Assembly: GCA_015709715.1 (NCBI GenBank)
Contig: CP054184.1
Location: forward strand, 2,713,001-2,777,000
Length of the DNA stretch: 64,000 bases
Direction of reading: 5' to 3'
Source of the DNA: Nitrospira sp.
Lineage (GTDB): Bacteria; Nitrospirota; Nitrospiria; Nitrospirales; Nitrospiraceae
The notes beneath the pieces are model-generated. The model searched no databases, was not told where the DNA came from, and saw only the letters and a list, made by a program, of their open reading frames with translations. A program made the position numbers and the translations under genes. Position 1 is the stretch's first letter. The number at the start of each line of letters is the position of its first letter. Below, in pieces: positions 43,995 to 52,519 of this stretch.

Positions 43995-44957
43995 ATGGAG
44001 CCGAAGGTCAACTATGTGGTCGTGGGCGCCTTCGTCGTGCTGTTGGGCGCGACGGTGCTGGGGGTCATTCTGTGGCTGGGCAAGACGGACTATCGCGGCG
44101 CGTATGACCGCTACTACGTCTATACGCGTGAGTCGGTTGCGGGGCTGAGCGTGGACTCCACCGTGAAGTATCGCGGCGTGGATGTCGGGCGGGTCAAGGA
44201 GGTCGTGCTCAACCCGGACAACTCGGAAGAGGTGCGGGTGACGCTCGACATCGTGCGGGGCACGCCCATCAAGACCGATACGCAGGCGTTGCTGGTGACA
44301 CAGGGGTTGACGGGGCTGGTGACGCTGAATCTCACCGGTGGGAGCCGCGAAGCCCCTTCGCTCGCCGCCGCGCCGGGCCTACCCTATCCGATCATCGCCA
44401 GTGCACCCTCGCTGGCCGGACGGCTGGACGGCGCGCTCTCGCAACTGTTGTCGGAGCAGGGCCTGGCGAGCCTGGTCGCGAATTTGAATGGGTTGGCTCA
44501 GAATGCCTCCTCCGCGTTGGACGAGGAAAACCGGCGGGCGTTGCGGCAGATGCTGAAGGACCTGTCCGAAGTGACGCGGTTGCTGGCGGCGCACGGCCAC
44601 GAGGTCGATCGCGGCCTGCAAAGCGCGGCGGCGGCGGCTGAACAGGCTGCGCGCCTGGCCGAGCAGATGGGCAAGCAGTTGCCGATGTTGCTGGAGCGTC
44701 TCAATAAAAGCACGGCTGCCCTCCAGGTCATGGCGGAGGAACTGGCCAAGACGAGCCGATCCGTCGGGGAGGTGGTTGGAGCCAGCAAGCCCGATCTCGA
44801 GCGATTCTCCCGCCAGACCTTGGCGGATACCGGCTTGCTGATCGGTGAATTGCGGCAACTCACCGCAACCTTGACCAGGGTGGCACAGCAGGTCGAGCGG
44901 CAACCGAACGTCCTGGTCCTCGGCCGTCCGTCGACCTCGAAGGGGCCGGGAGAATGA
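43995..44957 (+). CDS. mlaD: MlaD-type MCE-domain protein
   Basis: 320 residues: one N-terminal helix (YVVVGAFVVLLGATVLGVILWLG), an MCE domain (about 40-125, with ESVAGLSVDSTVKYRGVDVGRV), then a long helical Ala/Glu/Leu-rich tail (about 150-300) that may form a coiled tunnel. It is longer than E. coli MlaD, resembling MCE proteins with extended helices. It overlaps the next gene by four bases. Confidence 0.92.
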   Translation: MEPKVNYVVVGAFVVLLGATVLGVILWLGKTDYRGAYDRYYVYTRESVAGLSVDSTVKYRGVDVGRVKEVVLNPDNSEEVRVTLDIVRGTPIKTDTQALLVTQGLTGLVTLNLTGGSREAPSLAAAPGLPYPIIASAPSLAGRLDGALSQLLSEQGLASLVANLNGLAQNASSALDEENRRALRQMLKDLSEVTRLLAAHGHEVDRGLQSAAAAAEQAARLAEQMGKQLPMLLERLNKSTAALQVMAEELAKTSRSVGEVVGASKPDLERFSRQTLADTGLLIGELRQLTATLTRVAQQVERQPNVLVLGRPSTSKGPGE

Positions 44958-45631
44958 GGGGAGCGTCGGTGGTGAACCATTCGGTCCTGCGCGGCGCGGG
45001 CGTCTTGTTCCTGGGTCTTGTCTTGACGGCCTGTGCCTTGAGCCCTTCCACGGACGGCCCTGTCCGTACCTATGTGCTGATGGCCGACGAAGCGGCCTGG
45101 AATCTCCATGAGCGGGCGGCTCAGCCCGTCGATCATGGTGTCCTGCTCGTAGACCTTCCCCAGACGGAAGCGGGATTCGATCAGGCGCGCATGGCCTACG
45201 TGCAGCGGCCGTCGGAAGTACGGTATTACGCCACGAATCAATGGGCCGATGCGCCGGCCCGCATGCTGCAGCCCCTCCTGGTCCGTTCATTGGAAACGAC
45301 GGGACTCTGGCGCGCGGTGGTGGCCATGCCGACCACGGTGCGCGGAGACTATCGGCTGGATCTGTCCGGCCTGCTGTTGCAGCAGGAGTTTCTCGAACGA
45401 CCGAGCCGGATGCGCGTCCGTTGGCGGGCGCAGCTGGTTGACCTGAAAGAGCAGCGGGTGGTGGAGACGAGGAGTTTCGAGGCTGTGGAATCGGCCCCGA
45501 GTGAGGATGCCTACGGCGGAGTCCTGGCGGCCAATCGGGCGGTCGAGACGATGTTGCGCGCGACGGCACAATGGATGACGGCCTGTGTCGGCGGCGGAAA
45601 GAACGGAGCGGCGGAATGCGCACCTCGCTGA
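44954..45631 (+). CDS. ABC transport auxiliary lipoprotein (PqiC/DUF330-like)
   Basis: 225 residues; lipoprotein signal with lipobox LTAC, then the ABC_trans_aux fold (VLLVDLPQTEAGFDQARMAYVQRPSEVRYYATNQWADAPARML is cut here into motifs YV-RP-E-YY--N-WAD-P). The opening ATGA overlaps mlaD. Such lipoproteins dock MCE proteins to the outer membrane. It overlaps the next gene by 16 bases. Confidence 0.85.
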   Translation: MRGASVVNHSVLRGAGVLFLGLVLTACALSPSTDGPVRTYVLMADEAAWNLHERAAQPVDHGVLLVDLPQTEAGFDQARMAYVQRPSEVRYYATNQWADAPARMLQPLLVRSLETTGLWRAVVAMPTTVRGDYRLDLSGLLLQQEFLERPSRMRVRWRAQLVDLKEQRVVETRSFEAVESAPSEDAYGGVLAANRAVETMLRATAQWMTACVGGGKNGAAECAPR

Positions 45632-46092
45632 AAACCGGCCTCAGTTTCGGCCTGACGTCCGGCGTCATCACGACCTTGGGGCTGATGGTGGGGCTGCATG
45701 CGGGTACGCACTCGAAGGCCGTGGTGCTGGGCGGCATCTTGACCATCGCGGTGGCGGATGCCATGTCGGATGCGCTGGGGATTCACATCGCGGAAGAATC
45801 CAAGAACCACGGGAGCGTGGTCGAAATCTGGGAATCGACGTTGGCGGCCTTCGCGGCCAAATTTGTGATTGCGAGCACCTTCGTCGTGCCGGTCTTCCTC
45901 TTGCCGCTGGACTTGGCCGTCCTCGTCTGCCTGGGCTGGGGACTCTCGCTGCTGGCGGTGTTGAGTTACGGCTTGGCGCGGGCGCAACGGATTTCCCCGT
46001 GGAAAGTCATCGGCGAACATCTACTGATCGGATTCTGTGTCGTGGCGATCACGCATTATCTCGGCGAATGGGTGCGAGGCCGCTTTACGTGA
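45616..46092 (+). CDS. VIT1/CCC1-like membrane protein
   Basis: 158 residues with four or five helices. The opening GLTSGVITTLGLMVGLHAGT and the following GGILTIAVADAMSDALGIHIAEES resemble the first two helices of vacuolar-iron-transporter-like proteins, with conserved acidic residues near the membrane. It is shorter than fungal CCC1. ATG 45616 lies within the end of the lipoprotein gene. Fe(II)/Mn(II) transport is possible but not certain. Confidence 0.65.
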   Translation: MRTSLKTGLSFGLTSGVITTLGLMVGLHAGTHSKAVVLGGILTIAVADAMSDALGIHIAEESKNHGSVVEIWESTLAAFAAKFVIASTFVVPVFLLPLDLAVLVCLGWGLSLLAVLSYGLARAQRISPWKVIGEHLLIGFCVVAITHYLGEWVRGRFT

Positions 46093-46102
46093 CGAGGTGA
46101 AT

Positions 46103-47830
46103 GTGGACGGACGGGTCCCGCAGTCGACGGCGCAAGTGGCGTACTTCTCGATGGAGATCGGGCTCAATCCCCTGATGCCGACCTATGCCGGAGGGCTCGG
46201 GGTGCTGGCGGGGGACACGTTACGGTCCGCGGCGGATCTGGAGGTGCCCATGGTCGGGGTCACGCTGCTGCATCGGCGCGGCTACTTCTATCAGCGTCTC
46301 GATCGGACGGGGTGGCAATCGGAGGAGCCGGTGGCCTGGGCGGTGCACGATTTCGTCGACCCACTGGATCAACGGGTGTCGGTCGAGATCGAGGGGCGAA
46401 GGGTGCAGATCCGGGCGTGGCGCTACTTGGTCAAGGGCATGTCGGGCTATGCGTTGCCGGTCTATCTGCTCGACACCGATCTGCCGGAGAACAGTCCCTT
46501 CGATCGCTCCATCACGGACTCACTCTACGGCGGGGACGCCTATTACCGGCTGTGCCAGGAATTGGTGCTGGGATTCGGCGGCTTCGCGATGCTGCGGGCG
46601 TTGGGGTACGGCACGATCTTCCGGTATCACCTCAACGAAGGCCATGCGGCGCTGCTGGTGCCGGCCCTGCTGGAGGATGCGCTCGCGTCACGGCCCCACA
46701 ACGGCGAGGTGCCGCCGGATATGATCGAGAAGGTGCGGGAGCAATGCATCTTCACGACCCACACACCGGTGCCGGCGGGACACGACCAATTTTCTGCGGA
46801 ACTGGCCCATCGTGTGTTGGGGAGCCGCCGGTGCGACCTCGTCCAGGCCTGCCAGCATCAAGGCGCCTTGAATATGACCCTGCTGGCGCTACGGGGATCG
46901 CGTTACGTGAATGGAGTGGCGATGCGGCATGGTGAAGTCTCCCATTCGTTGTATCCCGGTTATCCGATCCATTCCATCACCAACGGCGTGCACGCCGTCA
47001 CCTGGGCCGCGCCCTCCTTTCAGAATCTCTATGATCGCCACTTGCCGGAATGGCGGTACGACCAGCTGTCCCTTCGGTATGCCATCAGCATTCCGGGGGC
47101 GGAGATTTGGGCCGCCCACCGCGAGGCGAAGTTGGCCCTCGTGGATGTCGTCAATCGGGAAACCAACGCCGGGTTCGATCGCGACTTCTTGACCATCGGC
47201 TTTGCGCGCCGCGCCACGGCCTACAAGCGCGGGACGTTGGTGTTTCACGACCTCGATCGGTTGCGGCGGCTGGCGAAGGAGGTCGGTCCGATCCAGTTCG
47301 TGTTTGCGGGGAAGGCGCACCCCCAGGATCAGGCCGGCAAGGAGCTGATCCGGCGCATCCACGAGGTGCGGGGACAGGTGCCGGTGGCCTATCTGCCGAA
47401 CTACGACATGGGTGTGGCCCGTCTGTTGTGCGCGGGCGTGGACGTGTGGCTGAATACGCCGCTGCCGCCGATGGAGGCGTCCGGCACCAGCGGCATGAAG
47501 GCGGCCATGAACGGCGTGCCCAGTCTGAGCGTCTTGGACGGGTGGTGGGTCGAGGGGCACATCGAGGGCGTGACGGGCTGGGCGATCGGAGCGAAGGGCG
47601 AGGCGGCCGCGGTTCAGGGGGCGGATCTGGACGCCGTCCATGCCGCGGCGCTGTATGACAGCCTGGAGCGGCGCGTGTTGCCGCTCTTCTACCGCGATCG
47701 CGAGGGGTTCATCGAGGTGATGAAACACACGATTGCGATCAACGGGGCGTTCTTCAATACGCAACGCATGGTGGGCCAGTATCTCCGCAATGCGTACCGG
47801 TTGACGGGACTCTCCGCCAATGGAGCCTAG
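46103..47830 (+). CDS. glgP: alpha-glucan (glycogen) phosphorylase, short form
   Basis: 575 residues, GT35 family. The opening VAYFSMEIGLNPLMPTYAGG, FRYHLNEGHAAL, FTTHTPVPAGHDQF and TNGVHAVTWA are typical. The PLP lysine is in the conserved EASGTSGMKAAMNG followed by LDGWW. The enzyme splits alpha-1,4-glucan with phosphate to give glucose-1-phosphate. It belongs to the short bacterial/archaeal subgroup without the N-terminal regulatory extension. The GTG at 46103 was chosen because GAGG lies five bases upstream. Confidence 0.93.
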   Translation: MDGRVPQSTAQVAYFSMEIGLNPLMPTYAGGLGVLAGDTLRSAADLEVPMVGVTLLHRRGYFYQRLDRTGWQSEEPVAWAVHDFVDPLDQRVSVEIEGRRVQIRAWRYLVKGMSGYALPVYLLDTDLPENSPFDRSITDSLYGGDAYYRLCQELVLGFGGFAMLRALGYGTIFRYHLNEGHAALLVPALLEDALASRPHNGEVPPDMIEKVREQCIFTTHTPVPAGHDQFSAELAHRVLGSRRCDLVQACQHQGALNMTLLALRGSRYVNGVAMRHGEVSHSLYPGYPIHSITNGVHAVTWAAPSFQNLYDRHLPEWRYDQLSLRYAISIPGAEIWAAHREAKLALVDVVNRETNAGFDRDFLTIGFARRATAYKRGTLVFHDLDRLRRLAKEVGPIQFVFAGKAHPQDQAGKELIRRIHEVRGQVPVAYLPNYDMGVARLLCAGVDVWLNTPLPPMEASGTSGMKAAMNGVPSLSVLDGWWVEGHIEGVTGWAIGAKGEAAAVQGADLDAVHAAALYDSLERRVLPLFYRDREGFIEVMKHTIAINGAFFNTQRMVGQYLRNAYRLTGLSANGA

Positions 47831-47834
47831 CCCC

Positions 47835-48380
47835 ATGAACCCTGAACAGGAGTGCGACCGGCTGCGGTCCGAGTACGCCCACCTGCTCACGCTCTGGACC
47901 TCGGGTGTCCGCGACTACCACACGATGTTGTCGGACTACCTCACGGCCAATTCCATCTTCGTCGCCGTCATCGGCTTGCTCGTCTCGCGCGAGTCCCTAG
48001 CCATTCCCTTTACCGTCGTCATCGTGCTCCTCAGCAGCATCGGCATCCTCATGAGCGCGCAGATGGCCATCGTGCTGGGCCGATTCTCGAGCCAGAACGC
48101 GTTGTGGGAATGGCAACTGCGGGGCATCGAGAGCTTGCCGGGCTGGCAGGAACGGAAGCCGGTGAGCATGCTCTATCGGTTACGCGAACATCGCGAAACG
48201 ATCGTGGACGACACCAATGAGCCGCGCGTCTTCGAGCCCTCCTGGGCCTTTCGGCAACACCGGCAATGGTGGGCCCACCGGGCCGTGAGTTTCCCCTGGT
48301 TCTTCGGGACCGTGTACGGGCTTTTTCTTCTCTGGGGCCTGATCCAGGTGGTGCGATCGATCATGGTGACCTTCGAATAA
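47835..48380 (+). CDS. membrane protein of unknown function
   Basis: 181 residues: soluble N-terminus (EQECDRLRSEYAHLLTLWTSGVRDYHTMLSDY is the amphipathic region), helices at about 43-60 and 62-82, a soluble loop, and a final helix FPWFFGTVYGLFLLWGLIQVV. GGAG sits before ATG 47835. I do not recognise a family. It follows the phosphorylase directly and may be cotranscribed with it. Confidence 0.7.
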   Translation: MNPEQECDRLRSEYAHLLTLWTSGVRDYHTMLSDYLTANSIFVAVIGLLVSRESLAIPFTVVIVLLSSIGILMSAQMAIVLGRFSSQNALWEWQLRGIESLPGWQERKPVSMLYRLREHRETIVDDTNEPRVFEPSWAFRQHRQWWAHRAVSFPWFFGTVYGLFLLWGLIQVVRSIMVTFE

Positions 48381-48402
48381 GCAACGGTCTCGCGCTTCGT
48401 CA

Positions 48403-48507
48403 TCAGAACAAATCGTCGGCGGTCCATCGCAGAATCGCGAAGACGGTGACGAGCAACAGCACCGTGAGTACCAACAGGGCCGGATGGAGAAACGGCATGA
48501 GCATCAT
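48403..48507 (-). CDS. 34-residue single-span membrane protein
   Basis: Minus-strand frame ATG-ATG-CTC... to TGA encodes MMLMPFLHPALLVLTVLLLV followed by TVFAILRWTADDLF. AAGGAG stands seven bases before the first ATG, an excellent site. The product is one membrane helix with an acidic end. It is divergent from the OmpR-type regulator gene, with that regulator's candidate operator (48567-48593) between them. The plan resembles the 36-residue protein at 50886: Pro-Ala, a Leu/Val helix, Trp near the end, acidic tail. Confidence 0.65.
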   Translation of the reverse strand: MMLMPFLHPALLVLTVLLLVTVFAILRWTADDLF

Positions 48508-48566
48508 AGAGCATCTCCTTTCTGCCGCTGGGGACTGTGTCCTCGCCTTCTTGATAACACACACAA

Positions 48567-48593
48567 ATGAAGCGGGGATGAAGGCTCGGTGAA
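48567..48593. promoter_or_regulatory. operator of three 11-bp-phased repeats (ATGAA, ATGAA, GTGAA)
   Basis: ATGAA at 48567, ATGAA at 48578 and GTGAA at 48589 repeat at exactly 11 bases, the spacing of OmpR/PhoB-family binding boxes. It lies between the tiny membrane protein gene and the response regulator. The inverted repeat ATGAAGGCT-N9-AGCCTTCAT (48578-48604) overlaps it. Confidence 0.6.
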
Positions 48594-48672
48594 GAAGCCT
48601 TCATGGAGCGGAAACGGTCGGCTTGTCCCTGATATGATCGGGCCTTCAGGGCCCATTCATGCGAGGCATACC

Positions 48673-49347
48673 ATGCGTATTCTGGCTATCGAAGACGACA
48701 CCGATTTGGCGCAATTCCTCCGCAAGGGATTAGAGGAAGAGCAGCATGCGGTGGAAATCGCCGCCGACGGGGAGACCGGGCTGATGCTCGCCCTGGATGA
48801 AAGCTACGATCTCCTGATCGTGGATGTGATGCTGCCCAAGCTGGATGGGCTGACGTTGTGCCGGCGTCTCCGTGAGCGGGGCAGCCGGACGCCCATTCTG
48901 CTCCTGACCGCGCGCGACACGGTCGACGACAAGGTGGCGGGGTTGGATGCCGGGGCCGACGACTATTTGACCAAGCCGTTCGCGTTCACGGAATTGGTCG
49001 CGCGCATCCGGGCGCTCCTCCGGCGAGGCGGCCCGCACGTCGGCAATCGCTTGAGGGCGAAGGATCTCGAAATGGATCCGGCCTCACGGCGGGTGTGGCG
49101 CGCCGGCAAGGAGATCACGCTGACGAGCAAAGAATTCGCCCTGCTGGAATATCTGCTGCGCAACCGCGACATCGTGCTGACCAGGACGGCGATTCTGGAG
49201 CGGGTGTGGGGGTTGAACTACGATCCGATGACCAATGTGGTGGACGTGTACATTCGGTCGCTGCGGGTCAAGATCGATCGGGATTTCTCCTCGCCCTTGA
49301 TCGCCACCGTGCGCGGCGTGGGCTATAAGCTGGAGACCGGTGAGTGA
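48673..49347 (+). CDS. OmpR/PhoB-family response regulator
   Basis: 224 residues: REC domain with acidic pair ED(8-9), phospho-acceptor D51 in LLIVDVMLPKLDG, Thr/Ser switch (LLLTARD) and Lys in LTKPF; then a winged-helix domain (LTSKEFALLEYLLRN through VDVYIRSLRVKID and TVRGVGYKLE). Similar to CusR/QseB/TctD-type regulators. Start at 48673 lies after the 11-bp repeats. The stop overlaps the kinase start as GTGA. Confidence 0.92.
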   Translation: MRILAIEDDTDLAQFLRKGLEEEQHAVEIAADGETGLMLALDESYDLLIVDVMLPKLDGLTLCRRLRERGSRTPILLLTARDTVDDKVAGLDAGADDYLTKPFAFTELVARIRALLRRGGPHVGNRLRAKDLEMDPASRRVWRAGKEITLTSKEFALLEYLLRNRDIVLTRTAILERVWGLNYDPMTNVVDVYIRSLRVKIDRDFSSPLIATVRGVGYKLETGE

Positions 49348-50762
49348 GCAGTTTCCGCACCCAATTCCGGCTCTACACGGTGGCCTTGATCGCGGCGCTG
49401 CTGGGCGGCTTCAACGTGGTGGTCTACACGGGCTTTCACAGCCTGCTGCAGCAGTACGTAGACGGCCGGTTGTTCGGGTTCGCCGACACGCTGGCCGAGC
49501 TGATCGAGCAGCGGCCCGACTTGATGAAGCGCTCGGACCACGAGATCGTCGTGCCGCGCGGTGCGCAGGTGGCCGACGAGCGCATGAAGGAGTTGCGGGA
49601 GGTCTCCCACTCGGTTCACATCCTGGCGCTCGACGGGACCGTCGTGTGGAAGGGTAGCGCCGTTCTGCCCCGCCCCTCCGTGGACGCCGCCGTGCTCGAA
49701 CGGGGCCGACGCGGCGAAGTGGTCTACGAAACGATCGAAACCGCATCCGGCGCGCCGGTTCGACAGATCTTCGTGCCCATCATGCATCAGGACGAGGTGC
49801 GGTATCTGTTGCAGGCCGAAGAGTCCCTGGTCTTTTTCCGGCGGACCCATCGCAGCCTCATGGGCCTGCTCATGCTCGGGTCCGTGGCGGTATTGGCCGC
49901 GTCCTGGTTCGGGAGCGGCTGGTTGGCCCGCAAGGTGCTCGATCCGGTCGAAACCTTGAGCCGCACCGCGGAGAGCATTTCCGAATCGGCCCTCCGCTCG
50001 CGCGTGAATTTGAATGCGCCGTTCGAGGAGTTCGAGCGGCTGGCCCAGGCCTTCAACGCGATGCTCGACCGCCTGCAGCGCGCTTCCGAAAGCCAGCGGC
50101 GGTTCACGGACTACGCCGCGCATGAGATGAAGACGCCGTTGACCGTCATGCAGGGCAACCTGGAGGTGGCCTTGCAGCGCTCGCGGTCGGCGGAGGACTA
50201 TCGCGACGTGTTGGTGTCGAATCTCGACCAAGTGCAGCGACTCATCGTGCTCACCCGCTCCCTGCTCACGCTCGCGCGCTTTGCCGGCGATCGCCCGCCG
50301 GTGGAGTTGGCGCCTCTGGCGCTGCAGCCGCTGTTGCGTGAGCTGATCGATGACTTGACGCCCGTCGCCGAGGACCGAAACCTGACCTTGGTGTTGGATG
50401 AGCAGCCGGTCAGGCCGGTGCTGGGCGACGCGGAGCGCCTGAAGCAGGTGTTCATCAATCTGCTGGACAATGCCTTGCGGTACACCGATCCCGGCGGCAC
50501 CGTCACGGTGCGCCTGAGCGGCGTTCGCGACGAGGTCCATGTGGCCGTTCACGATACCGGGCAGGGCATCGCCCGGGAACACCTCGCCTATCTGTTCGAG
50601 CCCTTTTATCGCACCGACCCGGCCCGCGCCAGGGATTCCGGCGGGCATGGCCTCGGCCTCCCCATCGTGAAGGAAATCGTGGAAGCCCACCACGGCACGA
50701 TCGCCGTGGAGAGCGAAGTGGGCAAGGGGTCGGTGTTTACGTTGACCCTGTCCGCCGCGTAG
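49344..50762 (+). CDS. EnvZ-type sensor histidine kinase
   Basis: 472 residues: helix 1 (LYTVALIAALLGGFNVVVYTGF), periplasmic sensor (about 33-172), helix 2 (LMGLLMLGSVAVLAASWF), HAMP, HisKA with H260 in FTDYAAHEMKTPLTVMQG, and HATPase_c (INLLDNALRYTDPGG, DTGQGIA, GGHGLGLPIV). The GTG start is translationally coupled to the regulator. The family includes metal and envelope-stress sensors such as CusS; the ligand here is unknown, with no Cys/His cluster in the sensor. Confidence 0.92.
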   Translation: MSSFRTQFRLYTVALIAALLGGFNVVVYTGFHSLLQQYVDGRLFGFADTLAELIEQRPDLMKRSDHEIVVPRGAQVADERMKELREVSHSVHILALDGTVVWKGSAVLPRPSVDAAVLERGRRGEVVYETIETASGAPVRQIFVPIMHQDEVRYLLQAEESLVFFRRTHRSLMGLLMLGSVAVLAASWFGSGWLARKVLDPVETLSRTAESISESALRSRVNLNAPFEEFERLAQAFNAMLDRLQRASESQRRFTDYAAHEMKTPLTVMQGNLEVALQRSRSAEDYRDVLVSNLDQVQRLIVLTRSLLTLARFAGDRPPVELAPLALQPLLRELIDDLTPVAEDRNLTLVLDEQPVRPVLGDAERLKQVFINLLDNALRYTDPGGTVTVRLSGVRDEVHVAVHDTGQGIAREHLAYLFEPFYRTDPARARDSGGHGLGLPIVKEIVEAHHGTIAVESEVGKGSVFTLTLSAA

Positions 50763-50784
50763 GCCTCTCAACATGAAGCGCTTT

Positions 50785-50811
50785 TTCATGCGCGATTCAT
50801 CGCTGGTTCAT
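50785..50811. promoter_or_regulatory. second operator: three TTCAT repeats at 11-bp spacing
   Basis: TTCAT at 50785, 50796 and 50807 is the reverse complement of the ATGAA repeat at 48567-48593, with the same exact 11-base phasing. It begins 23 bases after the kinase gene and lies 75 bases before the 36-residue membrane protein. This supports control of that gene by the adjacent regulator. Confidence 0.6.
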
Positions 50812-50885
50812 CTTGTCCGGCTACTGTGTGCCGACGAACGCATCGACCACATGGCTTCATGATCGGAGAGGGAGGAGTGGATGTG

Positions 50886-50996
50886 ATGAAGGGGTACGTC
50901 GCCATGGCGCCGGCCACGTTGCTGTTGCTGCTGGTCATTGCCGCCATGGGGGTCATAGTGTTCTGGGGCATCTCGTTGCTGGATCTGTCCGAGTAG
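50886..50996 (+). CDS. 36-residue single-span membrane protein
   Basis: Encodes MKGYVAMAPATLLLLLVIAA followed by MGVIVFWGISLLDLSE: one helix and an acidic tail. GGAGG at 50871-50875 fits GTG 50883 or ATG 50886. Downstream of the second phased operator. Its plan matches the 34-residue protein at 48403-48507, suggesting related small membrane effectors of the two-component pair. Confidence 0.62.
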   Translation: MKGYVAMAPATLLLLLVIAAMGVIVFWGISLLDLSE

Positions 50997-51002
50997 TCGG
51001 TC

Positions 51003-51158
51003 ATGGTGACGCTGTTGGCTCTGGGGGGCATCACCCTCTGTGTGTGGGGTGTCGTGCGTTGGGTGTCGCTTCTCGATCGGAAGCAGTCCGCCTTGATCGG
51101 CATTCCCCTGAGGCCTGAGCGGGAGAGCGGTGGTGACGGCGATCGCGAACGGCCCTAG
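51003..51158 (+). CDS. 51-residue small membrane protein
   Basis: One helix (VTLLALGGITLCVWGVVRWVSLL) followed by a charged tail ending in GDRERP. It starts seven bases after the 36-residue gene, with a weak site, so it may be translated by coupling. No family recognised. Confidence 0.5.
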   Translation: MVTLLALGGITLCVWGVVRWVSLLDRKQSALIGIPLRPERESGGDGDRERP

Positions 51159-51194
51159 GGCCGCGACGGGTTCGTGCGTTGGAAGGAGGTCACG

Positions 51195-52214
51195 ATGCGT
51201 GAGGGATTGGAGCCGGGAGGACGGCGGTGGTCGATCGTGTTGGCAGGAGGAGAGGGCATACGGATGCAACCGGTCATCAAGCGGTGGCTGGGCCGGAGCG
51301 TGCCCAAACAATACTGCCGATTTATCGGAACGCGGTCGTTGTTCCAGCATACCCTCGACCGCACGATGCAGGTTGCTAGTCCGGCGCGGACGGTCGTGGT
51401 GGTCGGCCGAGGACATCGGGAGGCCTGGGGACAGATCGGTGAACGGGATCCCGGGATGGTGTTGGTGCAGCCGCGCAACGTCGATACGGCGGCGGGGATT
51501 TTTCTGCCCTTGACCTACATCCGGGCGCGCGATCCGGAGGGGACGGTACTGATTGCTCCGTCCGATCATTTTGTGTATCCGGAGGAACGGTTTCTGGGCG
51601 AAGTGCTCTATGCGGTTCGGGCGGCAGAGGAGTTGACTGCGAAGGTGGTTCTGCTTGCCGCCCGCCCGAACGGACCGGAAACGGAATACGGATGGATCAA
51701 GCCCGATCGAGAGCTGATCGGTTTCGGCGCTCGCTCCGTCCTGGCGGTCAAGACATTTTTGGAGAAGCCGGAGCCGGCGTTGGCGCAGTTGGCCTATGCG
51801 TCCGGCGCCTTGTGGAATACGTTCATGATGGCGGGAAAGGTCGACACGTTTTGGAAGCTGGGCCTGCGGGTGCTGCCGAAGATGATGGCCCTCTTCGAGC
51901 GCCTGGCCGAGGTGATCGATACGCCGAAGGAGGCGGACGTGTTGCGCGCAATCTATGAACGTATGCCGACGGCGAACTTTTCACGCGATCTCCTGGCGCA
52001 TGTGCCGGGCGAAACGGCGGTGCTGGAGATGAAGAATATCTGGTGGAGCGATTGGGGAAGCCCTGAGCGCGTCCTGAACACCATCGAACGGCTCGGTCAT
52101 CAGGCCACGCCTCTCGTGGCCCATCTTCGAACGGCCGTGGCCGAACAGCAAGCGGCCTCACTGCTCGGCGCCGTTATGGCGCAGAATGAAACAGACGAGG
52201 CGCAGGTGGTCTAG
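51195..52214 (+). CDS. mannose-1-phosphate guanylyltransferase-like nucleotidyltransferase
   Basis: 339 residues. The N-terminal motif VLAGGEGIRMQPVIKRWLGRSVPKQYC is the nucleotide-binding loop of NTP transferases, in the form seen in GDP-mannose synthases (LAGGxGxR...PKQ). It then has IAPSDHFVYP and ETEYGWI/FLEKPE motifs. There is no C-terminal cupin isomerase domain as in bifunctional ManC. AAGGAGG precedes ATG 51195. It would form a nucleotide sugar for envelope glycans; exact sugar uncertain. Confidence 0.85.
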   Translation: MREGLEPGGRRWSIVLAGGEGIRMQPVIKRWLGRSVPKQYCRFIGTRSLFQHTLDRTMQVASPARTVVVVGRGHREAWGQIGERDPGMVLVQPRNVDTAAGIFLPLTYIRARDPEGTVLIAPSDHFVYPEERFLGEVLYAVRAAEELTAKVVLLAARPNGPETEYGWIKPDRELIGFGARSVLAVKTFLEKPEPALAQLAYASGALWNTFMMAGKVDTFWKLGLRVLPKMMALFERLAEVIDTPKEADVLRAIYERMPTANFSRDLLAHVPGETAVLEMKNIWWSDWGSPERVLNTIERLGHQATPLVAHLRTAVAEQQAASLLGAVMAQNETDEAQVV

Positions 52215-52246
52215 GTGCAGCGGGGTGTATTGCCTCACCCGGAGGA

Positions 52247-52278
52247 GGGCTATTGCCGCAAATGGCAACAGCCCTTTT
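52247..52278 (+). terminator. intrinsic terminator after the nucleotidyltransferase gene
   Basis: GGGCTATTGCC-GCAAAT-GGCAACAGCCC pairs at 10 of 11 positions and is followed by TTTT. Confidence 0.75.
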
Positions 52279-52354
52279 CCCTGCAACTCGGGCTGCCTGG
52301 TAGAAAATCAACATCCGGGGCGGACTTCCACTCACATTAAGGAAGCTGAAGACC

Positions 52355-52369
52355 TGGCACCTGTCTTGC
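52355..52369 (+). promoter_or_regulatory. sigma-54 promoter of the UspA-Rnk-OsmC cluster
   Basis: TGGCAC-CTGTC-TTGC is an exact consensus match. Transcription would start near 52381, 139 bases before the UspA start. No CTGTCC activator site was found between the upstream terminator and this promoter; an activator site may lie elsewhere. The rest of 52279-52519 holds no gene. Confidence 0.8.
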
Positions 52370-52519
52370 CTGAAGGGCAAGGTAACGTCAGGCGATCATC
52401 GCCGTCTCTCGTGTCACCATCACCTAAGCGCTTGGCTCCTTGATCGACCGGCTCGCTGCGGCGATTCCGGAGCGGTTTCGTGCAGGAGCGAGTCGCTCAC
52501 CCGTTCCACAGGAGCAACC

